64,000 nucleotides of DNA, taken from the NCBI RefSeq assembly GCF_014205165.1, contig NZ_JACHMZ010000001.1, forward strand, positions 3,516,501 through 3,580,500. The letters are read 5' to 3'. The position numbers were made by a program, and so were the translations under genes. The notes under the pieces are model-generated. The model was not told the DNA's origin. It worked only from the letters and a program-made list of their open reading frames with translations, and made no database searches. Every line of letters begins with the position of its first letter. The stretch's first letter is position 1. Of the stretch, positions 17,662 to 26,523 are shown in pieces. Origin of the DNA: Micromonospora carbonacea. Lineage in GTDB: Bacteria; Actinomycetota; Actinomycetes; Mycobacteriales; Micromonosporaceae.

Positions 17662-19302
17662 GTGCCACGATCCCGTCGCCTGCCGGCGCTGCTCGCCGTG
17701 GCCGGGGGCCTCCCGCTGGTCGAGGCCACGATCCTGACGTGGCTCGACTTCGTCTCGCCGCAGGCGCTCGCGCCGCAGGTCACGGCGGTCTGGCCGTACG
17801 ACACCTACCACGACCTGCGGTGGCTGTTCGTCTACCACGACTCGTGGCCGACCTTCGGCCTCGGCCTGGTGGCGGCGATCGTGCTCCGGGGCGCCCTGTC
17901 CGCGCTGCTGGTCCTGCTCTCCTGGCCGGCGCAGGCGCCCCGCCCACCCACCGGCGCGCTGGTCCGGCGCAACCTCGGGGTGGCCACGCTCACCGCCGCC
18001 ATCGTCACGCCCTTCGCCGCGCTGTCGGTCGCGGCGTCGGCGGTGGCCCTGTCCTGGTACCTGTTCGTCTCGCTCGGCCCGATGATCCTGCTCGCCCCCT
18101 TCCTGCAACGGATGGCCGTCGTCCCCCACGGGTGGCGGGGCCTGCCGTCCGCGGAGCTGTTCGGCTGGTCGCTGCTGGACCTGGTGCTGCTCTCCGTGGC
18201 CGGCGGCCTGGTCTGGAGCGCCGCCCCGGGCTGGACGCCGCTGGCCGCGCTGGGCGCGGGGGTGTGCAACGGGCTGCTCTGGCACCAGACGGTGCGCGCG
18301 GCCCTGCGGCCCGCCCACGTGCGGTTGCCACGGCTGCCGGCGGTGCCGGTCGTGGTGGTGCTGGCGCTGGCCGTGCCGCTGGTCATGCAGATCCTCGCGG
18401 TGCCGCGCAGCGGCATGCGGGACACGTTCGGCCCGCCGCTGTTCTCGCAGCCGCTCGCGGCGTCCGTCCCGTACGCGGTGCTCCTGCTCGCCGGGCACGA
18501 CAGCACCTATGACGGCCGGCCGGCCGCGGACCCCCGGGTGTGGCGCTACTCCTACGCCGGGGTGGACGCCCGGGGCCGGCCGTTGCCCTACGCGGCGTTG
18601 GCCACCCACCAGTCGCTGGCGACCAGCTCGGAGCTCCTGGCCGTCCAGGTCGACGCGCTGCACCGGCTCACCGGTCGGCCGGTGGCGCTGCTCGGGGAGA
18701 GCGAGGGGGCCATGGTGGCGCGGACCTACCTGCGCGACCGGCCGGACTCGCCGGTGCGCGCGCTGCTCATGTTCAGCCCGCTGGTCCGCTCCGGGCGGGC
18801 GTACTATCCGCCGGCGGAGGCCGCCGGCGGCTGGGGAGTCGGCACCGGCTGGGTGCTGCGCGCCATGTTCGGACTCGCCAACCGCCTCGGCAACGGCACC
18901 AGCAACCCCGACGAGCCCTTCGTCCGCTCCCTCATCGACAACGCGCCCTTCTACCGCTACCAGACGATGTGCCCCGTCCCCGGGGTGCGGATGATCGCCT
19001 TCCTGCCGACCGTCAGCTCCGTGGAGGCCCCGCCGGGGCCGTTCACCAGGATCCCGGTCGTCGAGGTGCCCGCCTTCCACGCGGGGTTCCTCGGCCGCCG
19101 GGCCGTCGCCGACGAGATGATCGACTTCCTCTCCGGCCGGAACCTCGACAAGCCACGCGCCGAGTACGGCGTGTTCCAGCGCCTCGGGGCGGCCTGGCAG
19201 GCGCCGCCCCTGACGGTCACCCTGAACCCGGCCTGGCGAAGCCAGGTCCCGCCGGGCACGAAGCCGTTCCTGAAGTCGCAGCTCTGCGCGCCGGTCAGCT
19301 GA
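17662..19302 (+). CDS. Membrane-embedded alpha/beta-hydrolase-like protein
   Basis: 546 residues. The N-terminal half has about seven hydrophobic helices (about residues 8-260). The C-terminal half (about 270-546) resembles an alpha/beta hydrolase, with nucleophile elbow GESEG (Ser347) followed by an acidic/hydrophobic helix, and a late FHAGFLGRRAVADE with a possible catalytic His. The GTG at 17662 is preceded by AGGAG at 9 nt. The last 8 nt overlap the end of the convergent gene. The substrate is unknown; similar proteins exist in actinobacteria as uncharacterised membrane hydrolases. Confidence 0.65.
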   Translation: MPRSRRLPALLAVAGGLPLVEATILTWLDFVSPQALAPQVTAVWPYDTYHDLRWLFVYHDSWPTFGLGLVAAIVLRGALSALLVLLSWPAQAPRPPTGALVRRNLGVATLTAAIVTPFAALSVAASAVALSWYLFVSLGPMILLAPFLQRMAVVPHGWRGLPSAELFGWSLLDLVLLSVAGGLVWSAAPGWTPLAALGAGVCNGLLWHQTVRAALRPAHVRLPRLPAVPVVVVLALAVPLVMQILAVPRSGMRDTFGPPLFSQPLAASVPYAVLLLAGHDSTYDGRPAADPRVWRYSYAGVDARGRPLPYAALATHQSLATSSELLAVQVDALHRLTGRPVALLGESEGAMVARTYLRDRPDSPVRALLMFSPLVRSGRAYYPPAEAAGGWGVGTGWVLRAMFGLANRLGNGTSNPDEPFVRSLIDNAPFYRYQTMCPVPGVRMIAFLPTVSSVEAPPGPFTRIPVVEVPAFHAGFLGRRAVADEMIDFLSGRNLDKPRAEYGVFQRLGAAWQAPPLTVTLNPAWRSQVPPGTKPFLKSQLCAPVS

Positions 19303-19777
19303 TCCCCCGCCCGCCCGGCGCGGCGGGCCGCCGGCGGCCCGCCGCCCGCAGGCACCCGGCGAGCAGGCATACCGCCACGGCGGCGAGCAGCGCCGACAGC
19401 GCCCGCTCGACCGGATGGTAGGGCAAGAGCAGCACGGTGAGCAGGATGTCGAACGAGCCCGCGCCGGCCGCCGCGAGGACGGTGGCCCGCCGGTTCACGG
19501 TCAACGCCAGGGCCGCCGCGACCGTCGCCAGCCCCGCCGCGAGCTGGAGCCACGCCCACCCCGTGACGTCGAGCCGCCGGAACCCCTCGTCGACCACCAC
19601 GTACGGGTCCACCCGCACGACGCTCGCCCCGACCGACGCGTCGATGGCGCCGGCCACGCCGAGGAGCAGCCCGGCGACGAGCCGGCCGCTGCGCCGGTCG
19701 TCCGGCCCGGCCCCGCTGTCCGGGCCACCGGCCCGGCGCGGAGCGGGTCCGTTCGGCTCCGCTTGCTGTCCTCGCAT
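19295..19777 (-). CDS. Four-helix small membrane protein (DUF7144-like)
   Basis: 160 residues with a Pro/Gly-rich cytoplasmic start and four hydrophobic segments. The stretch VTGWAWLQLAAG followed by LLPYHPVERALSALLAAVAV resembles the GW-W-L pattern of the DUF7144 group of actinobacterial membrane proteins. ATG at 19777 with GGAG 4 nt upstream. Function unknown. Confidence 0.6.
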   Translation of the reverse strand: MRGQQAEPNGPAPRRAGGPDSGAGPDDRRSGRLVAGLLLGVAGAIDASVGASVVRVDPYVVVDEGFRRLDVTGWAWLQLAAGLATVAAALALTVNRRATVLAAAGAGSFDILLTVLLLPYHPVERALSALLAAVAVCLLAGCLRAAGRRRPAAPGGRGIS

Positions 19778-19937
19778 GCCGCTCCAGCGTGGTGCGTCCC
19801 GGCCGCGCCCGGTGGCGCGGCCGTCGTGGCCCCCGTCGCCCTGCCGCCGGCAGGGCGAGCCGCCCCGTTGCCGAGGATGCCAGGTCCGTCGTCGAAGGCG
19901 GGCAGAAAGGCCCTATTTGGCGGGGCGCTGGCGGGCG

Positions 19938-19952
19938 TATTGTCGTCGTGTG
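19938..19952 (+). promoter_or_regulatory. Putative -10 and leaderless start of a 77-residue gene
   Basis: TATTGT (19938-19943) lies 6 nt before the GTG at 19950, and TTGGCG (19917-19922) is 15 nt further upstream. No Shine-Dalgarno precedes the GTG, so the transcript probably begins at or next to the start codon, a common arrangement in actinobacteria. Confidence 0.4.
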
Positions 19953-20183
19953 GCACAACGGAGCGTCAGCCGCGCGCGGCCGGTCGTCGTCCTGGCCGGG
20001 ATCAGCGTGACCGCCTCGGTCGCGATGGCGGTCGGGGTGTGGGGCAGCCGTCTCTGGGCCGGGAACTCGTTCGTGACCGCCTGCGTGGTCACGGCGCTCG
20101 TCGCGTCCGTCGGCGGCCTCGTCGTCGTGCCGTTGCTCAGCCGGTTCGCCGCGCGCGGGAACGGCCGGTCCTCGGCCGACTGA
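19950..20183 (+). CDS. Small membrane protein, 77 residues, two TM helices
   Basis: A short basic N-terminus (VAQRSVSRARP) precedes two hydrophobic helices (about residues 12-32 and 42-63) and an Arg/Gly tail, the layout of a small helical-hairpin membrane protein. The longer open frame upstream has no support. Not recognised; likely leaderless. Confidence 0.5.
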   Translation: MAQRSVSRARPVVVLAGISVTASVAMAVGVWGSRLWAGNSFVTACVVTALVASVGGLVVVPLLSRFAARGNGRSSAD

Positions 20184-20236
20184 CGCCCCGCAGGGCAGCG
20201 CCTCCACCTCGCGCCGGGCGGCGGGCCCGGGCCGGG

Positions 20237-20629
20237 TCAGGGCGCGCGGCCGTCGGTGGGCGTCCCGCCGCCGCGCCGCCGGACCAGCCAGCCGACGGCG
20301 GCCCCGGCCCCCGCGCCGCCGCTGGCGACGAGGGCGAGCTGCATGATCTGGTCGGCCTGTAGTCCGGCCCACTTGGCCATCGAGATGACCACGACGATCG
20401 GCAGCAGGGCCGCGCCGGCGTAGACGAGGAACATCAACGCCTGGTGCCAGCGCAGCCGGATGTAGAGCTGGTTCGTCGTCTCGTCGTCGGTCGCCCGGCG
20501 CAGGTGGTGGTCGCGGAACTCCAGCTCGGTCCTGGGGGGCTTGCTGTCGTAGGGGCTCGGCTTCCCGCGCCCGACGGCGCTCCGGCCGCGCGGTGTCCGA
20601 TCGTTGTTGTTCGTCGCCGGGGCGCTCAC
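20237..20629 (-). CDS. Small membrane protein, 130 residues, two TM helices
   Basis: The first 70 residues are polar and charged (RTELEFRDHHLRRATDDE), followed by two hydrophobic segments (LMFLVYAGAALLPIVVVISM; LALVASGGAGAGAAVGWLV) and a basic tail. The GTG at 20629 has GAGGGGG a few nt upstream. It is divergent from the NLR-like gene and shares its upstream region, so a link to that system is possible but unproven. Confidence 0.6.
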   Translation of the reverse strand: MSAPATNNNDRTPRGRSAVGRGKPSPYDSKPPRTELEFRDHHLRRATDDETTNQLYIRLRWHQALMFLVYAGAALLPIVVVISMAKWAGLQADQIMQLALVASGGAGAGAAVGWLVRRRGGGTPTDGRAP

Positions 20630-20717
20630 TGTGCCCCCTCCCGGGGGATCGGAGGTTGTTCTGTGGGGGAGCAACATGTCCAGGCTACGACGACCACGAC
20701 TGTCGCACAACGTGACT

Positions 20718-20733
20718 GCGAGCGTACGTTCGC
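20718..20733. promoter_or_regulatory. Near-perfect 16-bp palindrome in the divergent promoter region
   Basis: GCGAGCGTACGTTCGC reads almost identically on both strands (7 of 8 pairs). It lies between the small membrane protein gene (-) and the NLR-like gene (+). The NLR-like protein begins with its own XRE helix-turn-helix, so autoregulation from this site is a natural hypothesis. Confidence 0.4.
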
Positions 20734-20839
20734 GTGTCGTCCTGCGTGACACCCGACATCGCCGTCACCCGTCCGAGGGTATCTGCCAGAAACCAGCCGG
20801 GTGCCTGCTCCCTCATGGAGCAACACCGCGTACAGTGGA

Positions 20840-20862
20840 GACACCCCCTCCGAGGAGGTGTC
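20840..20862 (+). promoter_or_regulatory. Hairpin enclosing the Shine-Dalgarno of the NLR-like gene
   Basis: GACACC (20840-20845) can pair with GGTGTC (20857-20862), which includes part of the AGGAGG Shine-Dalgarno (20853-20858) located 10 nt before the ATG. Such pairing would lower translation of a potentially toxic protein. Confidence 0.4.
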
Positions 20863-20868
20863 GGCGTC

Positions 20869-23800
20869 ATGGCCAGGCCGGAACTGACGAAGATCATCGC
20901 TGCCCGCATCCGCCGTCTGCGCGACGAACGCGGCTGGTCCGCCCGCCAGCTCGCCGAGCAGTGCGAGCAGCTCGGCACGTCCTCGCTGTCCCGCAGCGCG
21001 ATCGCCAAGATCGAGGCGGGCCTGCGGGGGATCGACGTGGAGGAGCTGCACCTGCTGGCGACGGCGCTCGGGGTCACCTTCGACCAGCTCACCGCCGACA
21101 CCGCGGTCACCGTGCTCCACCTGTCCCACCTGCGGTTCGCGCCGGGGCAGGCGTTCGGCGCACCGGTGCCGGCGGGCGCCCACGAGGAGGTCCTCGCGGC
21201 GTTGTGCGCGGACCTGGACCTGCTCGCCCGCAGCCTTCCGGGCGCCCGCCCGGACCTCGTCGTGGTCAGCGGCGACCTGGCGGTCACCGGCCGACCCCGG
21301 GAGTTCGACCTGGTCAAGTCCTTCCTGGAAGGGCTCGCCGAGCACCTCGGCATCGGCTTCGGCCGGATCGCGGTCGTGCCGGGAGAACGCGACGTGAACG
21401 AGGCGGCGGCGCGGGCGTACCTGGCGCAGTGCGAGGCCGACGACGTCGCCCCGGTCAAGCCCTACTGGCACAACTGGCGGCACTTCGCCACCCTGTTCGA
21501 CGCCTGGCCGGAGGACCGCCAGCAGGCGCGGATGCAGAAGGAGCACCCGTGGAGCCTGTTCGAGCTGCCCGACCTGCGGGTGGTGGTCGCCGGGCTCAAC
21601 TCCACGATCGACGCCGAGCCGGGCGCCGGGGCCGGCCCCCGGCCAGGCCGCATCGGCGCGGAGCAGGCGCGGCACGTGGCCGAGTCGTTGGCCACGTACG
21701 AGGAGCGGGGTTGGCTGCGGATCGGCGTCGTGCACCATGATCCGCACGGCCGCTCCGAGCCGGCCCACGAGCGGCTCGCCGACGCCGAGCTGCTCGACGG
21801 GGCCCTGGGCCACCGGCTGAACCTCCTGCTGCACGGCAACGGCGACGAGAAGGCCCCCACCGGCGGCCAGTTGGCCGGCGGGCTGCCGACCTACGGGCTG
21901 GGCCCCCTCCCGAGCCCGGAGGCGGCCAGCCGCTACCAGCTGCTGCGGTTGACCGAGGACGGCCTGGTCCGGCTCAGCCGCCGGTTCGACCGGGAGCAGG
22001 CCCGCTGGCTGGGCGAGACCGCCGACGTGGTCGAGCGGCCCCGGTGGTCGCCGCCGACGCCGGTCGTCTGGCGGGCGGCGGAGAACACCTTCCCGGTGTC
22101 GTCGGCCCACCGGGTCGTGGCGCGCTCCGGGGACGGCTGGAGGCCCGCCGGCTCGGACTGGGATCAGCTCGACTCGCGGCGTCTGCTGCTGGACCAGATC
22201 GCCGACGTGTGCGTGGCCCGGCACCCGGGCGCGGTGGTGCACCGCATCAAGGGCGCGTTCCCCTACCTGCGGGTGACCTACGCCGACGGCGGGCGGGCGC
22301 GGCAGCTGCGCATCGGCGCCTGCGTGCGCACGGTCGACGAGCACGACGTGGACACCTTCCTGGAGCAGGTGCACGGCGCCGACCCCGACGTCGAGTCGGA
22401 ACTCGTCTACCAGGGCGAGGAGCCAGCGCGGGCGCTGCGCGACTACGCCCGCCGACGCAAGGTGCGGCTGCGCAGCTTCCGCCAGTTCCAGGGGCTGCTC
22501 GACCTCACCGGCTACCTGCGGACGCAGTCCGAGGCACTGCTGGCCGACCCCCGCTATCCCGCGCAGGGCTACGTCCCGCAGCGGTTCGTCGACAAGACCC
22601 ACGCCGCGGCCCGCCCGCGCGTCGACGGCGACGAGACCCGCGAGGACCTGGTCGGGGAGCTGCTGGAGCTGGTGGGCGGCGACGAGGGCCGGTTCGTCCT
22701 GCTGCTGGGCGACTTCGGGCGTGGCAAGACCTTCGCGCTGCGGGAGCTGACCCGGCGCATCGGCACCGAGCTGCCGCACGTGCTGCCGGTCCTGATCGAC
22801 CTGCGGGCCTCGGACAAGGCCAACACGCTGGAGGGGCACGTCGCGGCGCACCTGGCCAACCACGGCCACGACAAGATCGACCTGCCCGCCTTCCGGTACA
22901 TGCTGGAGCACGGCCGGATCGTGCTGATCTTCGACGGCTTCGACGAGCTGGTGGCCCGGGCCACCTACGCCCGGGCGGCGGACCACCTCGGCACGCTGCT
23001 CGCCGCCGCCCGCGGGCAGGCCAAGATCATCGTTGCCAGCCGGACCCAACACTTCGCCGCGCACTCGCAGGTCGCCACCGCGATGGAGGCACGGATCGGC
23101 AGCCTGCCCCAGCGCCGCGTGCTGAGCCTGTCGCACCTGTCCGCCACGCAGATCCGCGCCCTGCTGGTCCAGCGCTTCGGTGGGCAGGTCGAGGAGGTCG
23201 ACCGGCGGCTCGACCTCCTGGCGAGCATTCCCGGGTTGATGCCGCTGGCCACCAACCCACGGATGCTGGGCTTCATCGCCGACCTGCCCACGGACCGGCT
23301 GCGCGCGGTGTCGGCGGCGAGCGGCACGATCAGCCCGGCCCGCCTGTACGAGGAGATCATCGACGCCTGGCTCGGCTACGAGGGCGACCGGACGCAGGAC
23401 ATCCGGGGGGTGCCGGTCGGCCTCGCCGCCGGGGACCTGTTCGCGGCGGTCACCGCGCTGGCGCTGCGGCTGTGGGAACGCGGCGAGGCGCTGATGCGGG
23501 TCGAGGAGATCCAGGACCTGGCCGGCACGCTGACCGATCTCGCCGGCCGGCACCTGTCCGCCGAGCAGATCACCCATGCCATCGGCGCCGGCAGCCTGCT
23601 CATCCGCACCGACGACGGGGTGTTCAGCTTCATCCACGAATCCGTCACGGAGTGGCTGGTCGCCCGGCACCTGGCCGACGACCTCTCCGCCACCGGCCGC
23701 GAGCACACCGGCCGGTTGCACGCCCACCCGCTGTCCCAGCTCACCATCGACTTCCTGTGCGACCTGGCCGAGCCGTCGGTCTGCCGGCGCTGGGCGCAGG

Positions 23801-26433
23801 GGGTGCTGGACGACCCCGACGCCACCCCCGCCGCCCGGACGAACGCGGGGCGGATCATCGCCCGGTTCAGCACCTCCCCCGGGCTCAACCTGCGCTCGGC
23901 CCTGCTCAGCGGGCTGCACCTGACCGAGCGGTCGTGGCCGGCGGCGGACCTCACCGACGCGGACCTGACCGGGGCCCGGCTGGCGGACATGGTGCTCGCC
24001 GGTGCCACCCTGCGCGGGGCCCGGCTGGCCGGCGTCGCCATCGAGGACAGCGACCTGTCCGGGGCCGACCTGCGGGGCGCGGACCTGTCCGGGGCCCGGA
24101 TCGTCGGCAGCAGCCTGGCCCGGGCCGACCTGACCGGGGTCGACCTGACCGACGCGCGGATCCTCACCACCGACCTGTCCGACGCGGTGCTGACCGACGT
24201 GCGGTGGCGGAGGGCGGCGGTGGTGTCGGCGACGGCCGCCCCGGCGGCGCTCGACGGGCTGCGCCGCCGGGGCGCGGTGGTGCTGCCCGGCAGCCCGCTG
24301 ACCACGGCGGTCCGGCCGGTCGCGCTGGGCGTCCTGTTCGGCTTCGAGGAGGGCCGGCTGCCGCGCCCGGTCGGCTACGACGCCGAGGGCGCGCTGCTGG
24401 CGATCGGCTGCGAGGACGGCTCGGTGCTGATCTGCGACGCCCGGGACAACCGGCCGCTGCGCACACTGACCGGCCACGAGTGGCGGACGTACTCGGTGAA
24501 CTTCAGCCCCACCGAGCCGCTGCTGGCCACCGGCGCCCAGGACGGCCTCGTCCGCCTCTGGGACGCCACGACCGGCGAGTGCCGGCACGTGCTGTCCGGG
24601 CACCGGGAGTGGGTGTGGCCGCTGCTGTTCGACAGCAGCGGCACGCTGCTGGCCACCGGCGACAAGGACGGCGTGGTCCGGGTCTGGGAGGTCGCCACCG
24701 GGCGACTACGGTGGGAGCTGCCGGGGCACCGGGCGCCGGTGTGGACGGGCACGTTCAACCCGGACGGCTCGACGCTGGCCACCGGCGACGACGGCGGCGT
24801 CGTGCGGCTGTGGGACCTGCGCACCGGCCTGCTGCGGCAGCGCGCGGAGGCGGAGGACAGGCTGACGTACTGGCTGCGGCACGACCCGGGCGGCACCTTC
24901 CTGGCCGGTGGCGCGGAGGACGGCGTCCTGCGGCTGTGGGACCCCAGGACGGGCCGGCTGCTGCACCGGCTGACCGGGCACGAGGGGCCGATCTACACCT
25001 TCGACTTCCACCCCTCCGGCCGGCACCTCGTCAGCGCCGACGTCACCGGGTCGGTGCGACGCTGGGACCTGCCGGAGGGCGGCCGCCCGCCGGTCGGCCG
25101 GGAGGTGGGCCGGCACAGCGGGGCCGTGTACCGGGTCGCGTTCAGCCCGCGCGGCACGATGTTCGCCACCGGCGACAGCGACGGGTGGGTCAGGATCTGG
25201 GACGACGCCACCTGCGAGGTGCGCCACGAGCTGGACCGCCACTACGCCTCGGTGTGGCCGATCACGTTCCGCCCGGACGGTGACCGGCTGATCAGCAGCA
25301 GCAACGACTTCACCACGAAGGTGTGGAGCACCGGCAGCGGCGAGTCGGCGGCCGTGCTGCGCGGCCACGGCCGGCAGATGCGGGCCGTGGCCTTCAACCG
25401 GGACGGATCGCTGCTGGCCACCAGCAGCAACGACGGGCTGGTCCGGTTGTGGGACCCGGTCGCCGGGGAGTGCCGGCAGGTGCTGGAGTCCAACCGGATG
25501 GACCGGCTGGTCTCGGTGGCCTTCGGCGCGGAGCCCCACCTGCTGGCCACCGCCAGCAACGACGGGCGGGTCTACCTGTGGGACGCCGAGGCCGGCGCGG
25601 AGGGCCGGCAGCTCGAGGTGTCGAGCGACGCGGTCTGGGCCATGGTGTTCGACCCGGCCGGGGACCGCATCGCCGTCGCCAACGACGACCACACGGTGCA
25701 GCTGCTGATCCGCACGACCGGGCGCACGATCGGGTGGCTGCGCGGCTTCCGGGGCCGGGTCCGGGCCCTGGCCTACTCCCCCGACGGCGCGACGCTGGCC
25801 ACCGGCTGCGACGACGAGCTGGTCCGCCTGCACGACCCGGGCTCCGACGAGGCGCGGGTGCTGCCGAAGACGCACAGCGGCCGCATCGTGTCCCTGGCCT
25901 ACCGGCCGGACGGGCGGATGCTCGCCTCGGCGAGCGCCGACGGCACGGCGGTGCTGTGGGACCCGCACGGGCAGGCCGTGCTGCGGGTGCTCCAGCCGGG
26001 GCGGCGCAAGTTGTGGACGGTGGCCTTCCACCCGGACGGCCGGCTTCTCGCCACGGCCGGCGACGACGGGGTCATCGACCTCTGGGACACGCGGACCGGC
26101 CAGCGGGTGCAGGAGCTGACGGGGCACACCCGCCGGATCTGGTCGGTGGCGTTCAGCCCGGACGGTGGCCTGTTGGCCAGCGGCAGCACCGACGGCACCG
26201 TGCGGCTGTGGCAGCCGGCGTCGGACGGCACGGCCGCCCACCGGTGCACGCTGCTGGGCCTGACCGAGCGTTCCTGGGTGGCGTTCACCCCGAACGGGCG
26301 GCACAAGTCGGCGGGCGAGGTCTCGGCCGACTTCTGGCACGTGGCCGGGATGTGCCGGTTCGACGTCGGTGAGCTCGATCCGTATCTGGACAACGTGGGC
26401 CGGATACCGGCCGGTGTCCCCCTGCGGGACTGA
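20869..26433 (+). CDS. NLR-like STAND ATPase: XRE HTH - degenerate metallophosphatase - NACHT - pentapeptide - WD40
   Basis: 1,854 residues. Order: XRE helix-turn-helix (1-75); metallophosphatase-like domain (about 80-350); a mixed alpha/beta linker (about 380-595); NACHT P-loop ATPase with Walker A GDFGRGKT (614-621) and Walker B FDGFDEL (688-694); helical winged region (to about 1000); pentapeptide repeats A(D/N)LxxADL (about 1025-1114); about 15 WD40 repeats of 42 residues (about 1166-1784), enough for two propellers. In the phosphatase part the metal motifs are altered: LHLSHLRF instead of SDxH, GD kept at 135-136, VPGERDVN instead of GNHD, HHDPH present, HGNGD instead of GHxH. NACHT-WD40 proteins act as ligand-triggered switches, several in phage defence. 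ATG at 20869 has AGGAGG 10 nt upstream. The TIR gene 1.6 kb downstream carries the same phosphatase-like domain. Confidence 0.88.
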   Translation: MARPELTKIIAARIRRLRDERGWSARQLAEQCEQLGTSSLSRSAIAKIEAGLRGIDVEELHLLATALGVTFDQLTADTAVTVLHLSHLRFAPGQAFGAPVPAGAHEEVLAALCADLDLLARSLPGARPDLVVVSGDLAVTGRPREFDLVKSFLEGLAEHLGIGFGRIAVVPGERDVNEAAARAYLAQCEADDVAPVKPYWHNWRHFATLFDAWPEDRQQARMQKEHPWSLFELPDLRVVVAGLNSTIDAEPGAGAGPRPGRIGAEQARHVAESLATYEERGWLRIGVVHHDPHGRSEPAHERLADAELLDGALGHRLNLLLHGNGDEKAPTGGQLAGGLPTYGLGPLPSPEAASRYQLLRLTEDGLVRLSRRFDREQARWLGETADVVERPRWSPPTPVVWRAAENTFPVSSAHRVVARSGDGWRPAGSDWDQLDSRRLLLDQIADVCVARHPGAVVHRIKGAFPYLRVTYADGGRARQLRIGACVRTVDEHDVDTFLEQVHGADPDVESELVYQGEEPARALRDYARRRKVRLRSFRQFQGLLDLTGYLRTQSEALLADPRYPAQGYVPQRFVDKTHAAARPRVDGDETREDLVGELLELVGGDEGRFVLLLGDFGRGKTFALRELTRRIGTELPHVLPVLIDLRASDKANTLEGHVAAHLANHGHDKIDLPAFRYMLEHGRIVLIFDGFDELVARATYARAADHLGTLLAAARGQAKIIVASRTQHFAAHSQVATAMEARIGSLPQRRVLSLSHLSATQIRALLVQRFGGQVEEVDRRLDLLASIPGLMPLATNPRMLGFIADLPTDRLRAVSAASGTISPARLYEEIIDAWLGYEGDRTQDIRGVPVGLAAGDLFAAVTALALRLWERGEALMRVEEIQDLAGTLTDLAGRHLSAEQITHAIGAGSLLIRTDDGVFSFIHESVTEWLVARHLADDLSATGREHTGRLHAHPLSQLTIDFLCDLAEPSVCRRWAQGVLDDPDATPAARTNAGRIIARFSTSPGLNLRSALLSGLHLTERSWPAADLTDADLTGARLADMVLAGATLRGARLAGVAIEDSDLSGADLRGADLSGARIVGSSLARADLTGVDLTDARILTTDLSDAVLTDVRWRRAAVVSATAAPAALDGLRRRGAVVLPGSPLTTAVRPVALGVLFGFEEGRLPRPVGYDAEGALLAIGCEDGSVLICDARDNRPLRTLTGHEWRTYSVNFSPTEPLLATGAQDGLVRLWDATTGECRHVLSGHREWVWPLLFDSSGTLLATGDKDGVVRVWEVATGRLRWELPGHRAPVWTGTFNPDGSTLATGDDGGVVRLWDLRTGLLRQRAEAEDRLTYWLRHDPGGTFLAGGAEDGVLRLWDPRTGRLLHRLTGHEGPIYTFDFHPSGRHLVSADVTGSVRRWDLPEGGRPPVGREVGRHSGAVYRVAFSPRGTMFATGDSDGWVRIWDDATCEVRHELDRHYASVWPITFRPDGDRLISSSNDFTTKVWSTGSGESAAVLRGHGRQMRAVAFNRDGSLLATSSNDGLVRLWDPVAGECRQVLESNRMDRLVSVAFGAEPHLLATASNDGRVYLWDAEAGAEGRQLEVSSDAVWAMVFDPAGDRIAVANDDHTVQLLIRTTGRTIGWLRGFRGRVRALAYSPDGATLATGCDDELVRLHDPGSDEARVLPKTHSGRIVSLAYRPDGRMLASASADGTAVLWDPHGQAVLRVLQPGRRKLWTVAFHPDGRLLATAGDDGVIDLWDTRTGQRVQELTGHTRRIWSVAFSPDGGLLASGSTDGTVRLWQPASDGTAAHRCTLLGLTERSWVAFTPNGRHKSAGEVSADFWHVAGMCRFDVGELDPYLDNVGRIPAGVPLRD

Positions 26434-26506
26434 CCCCGACCTTCCTTCGACCGGACCGCCGGTGTTCGCGCGTGCCCGGACGTGAATCACGTTTCCTCTC
26501 ATTCTC

Positions 26507-26523
26507 AGGAGATGACCGTCATG
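26507..26523 (+). promoter_or_regulatory. Shine-Dalgarno deciding the start of the cupin gene
   Basis: AGGAG (26507-26511) directly abuts one ATG (26512), giving no spacer, but sits 9 nt before a second in-frame ATG at 26521. The second ATG is therefore the likely start. Confidence 0.6.

Noticed and set aside
20237..20752. A longer start for the 130-residue membrane protein
   Set aside because: The extra N-terminal residues would run across the divergent promoter region; the GTG at 20629 has a good Shine-Dalgarno.
24364..26220. Repetitive DNA in the WD40 region as a CRISPR or satellite array
   Set aside because: The periodicity is about 126 nt, degenerate and codes for WD40 blades; there are no identical direct repeats with unique spacers. 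No CRISPR array is seen anywhere in the window.
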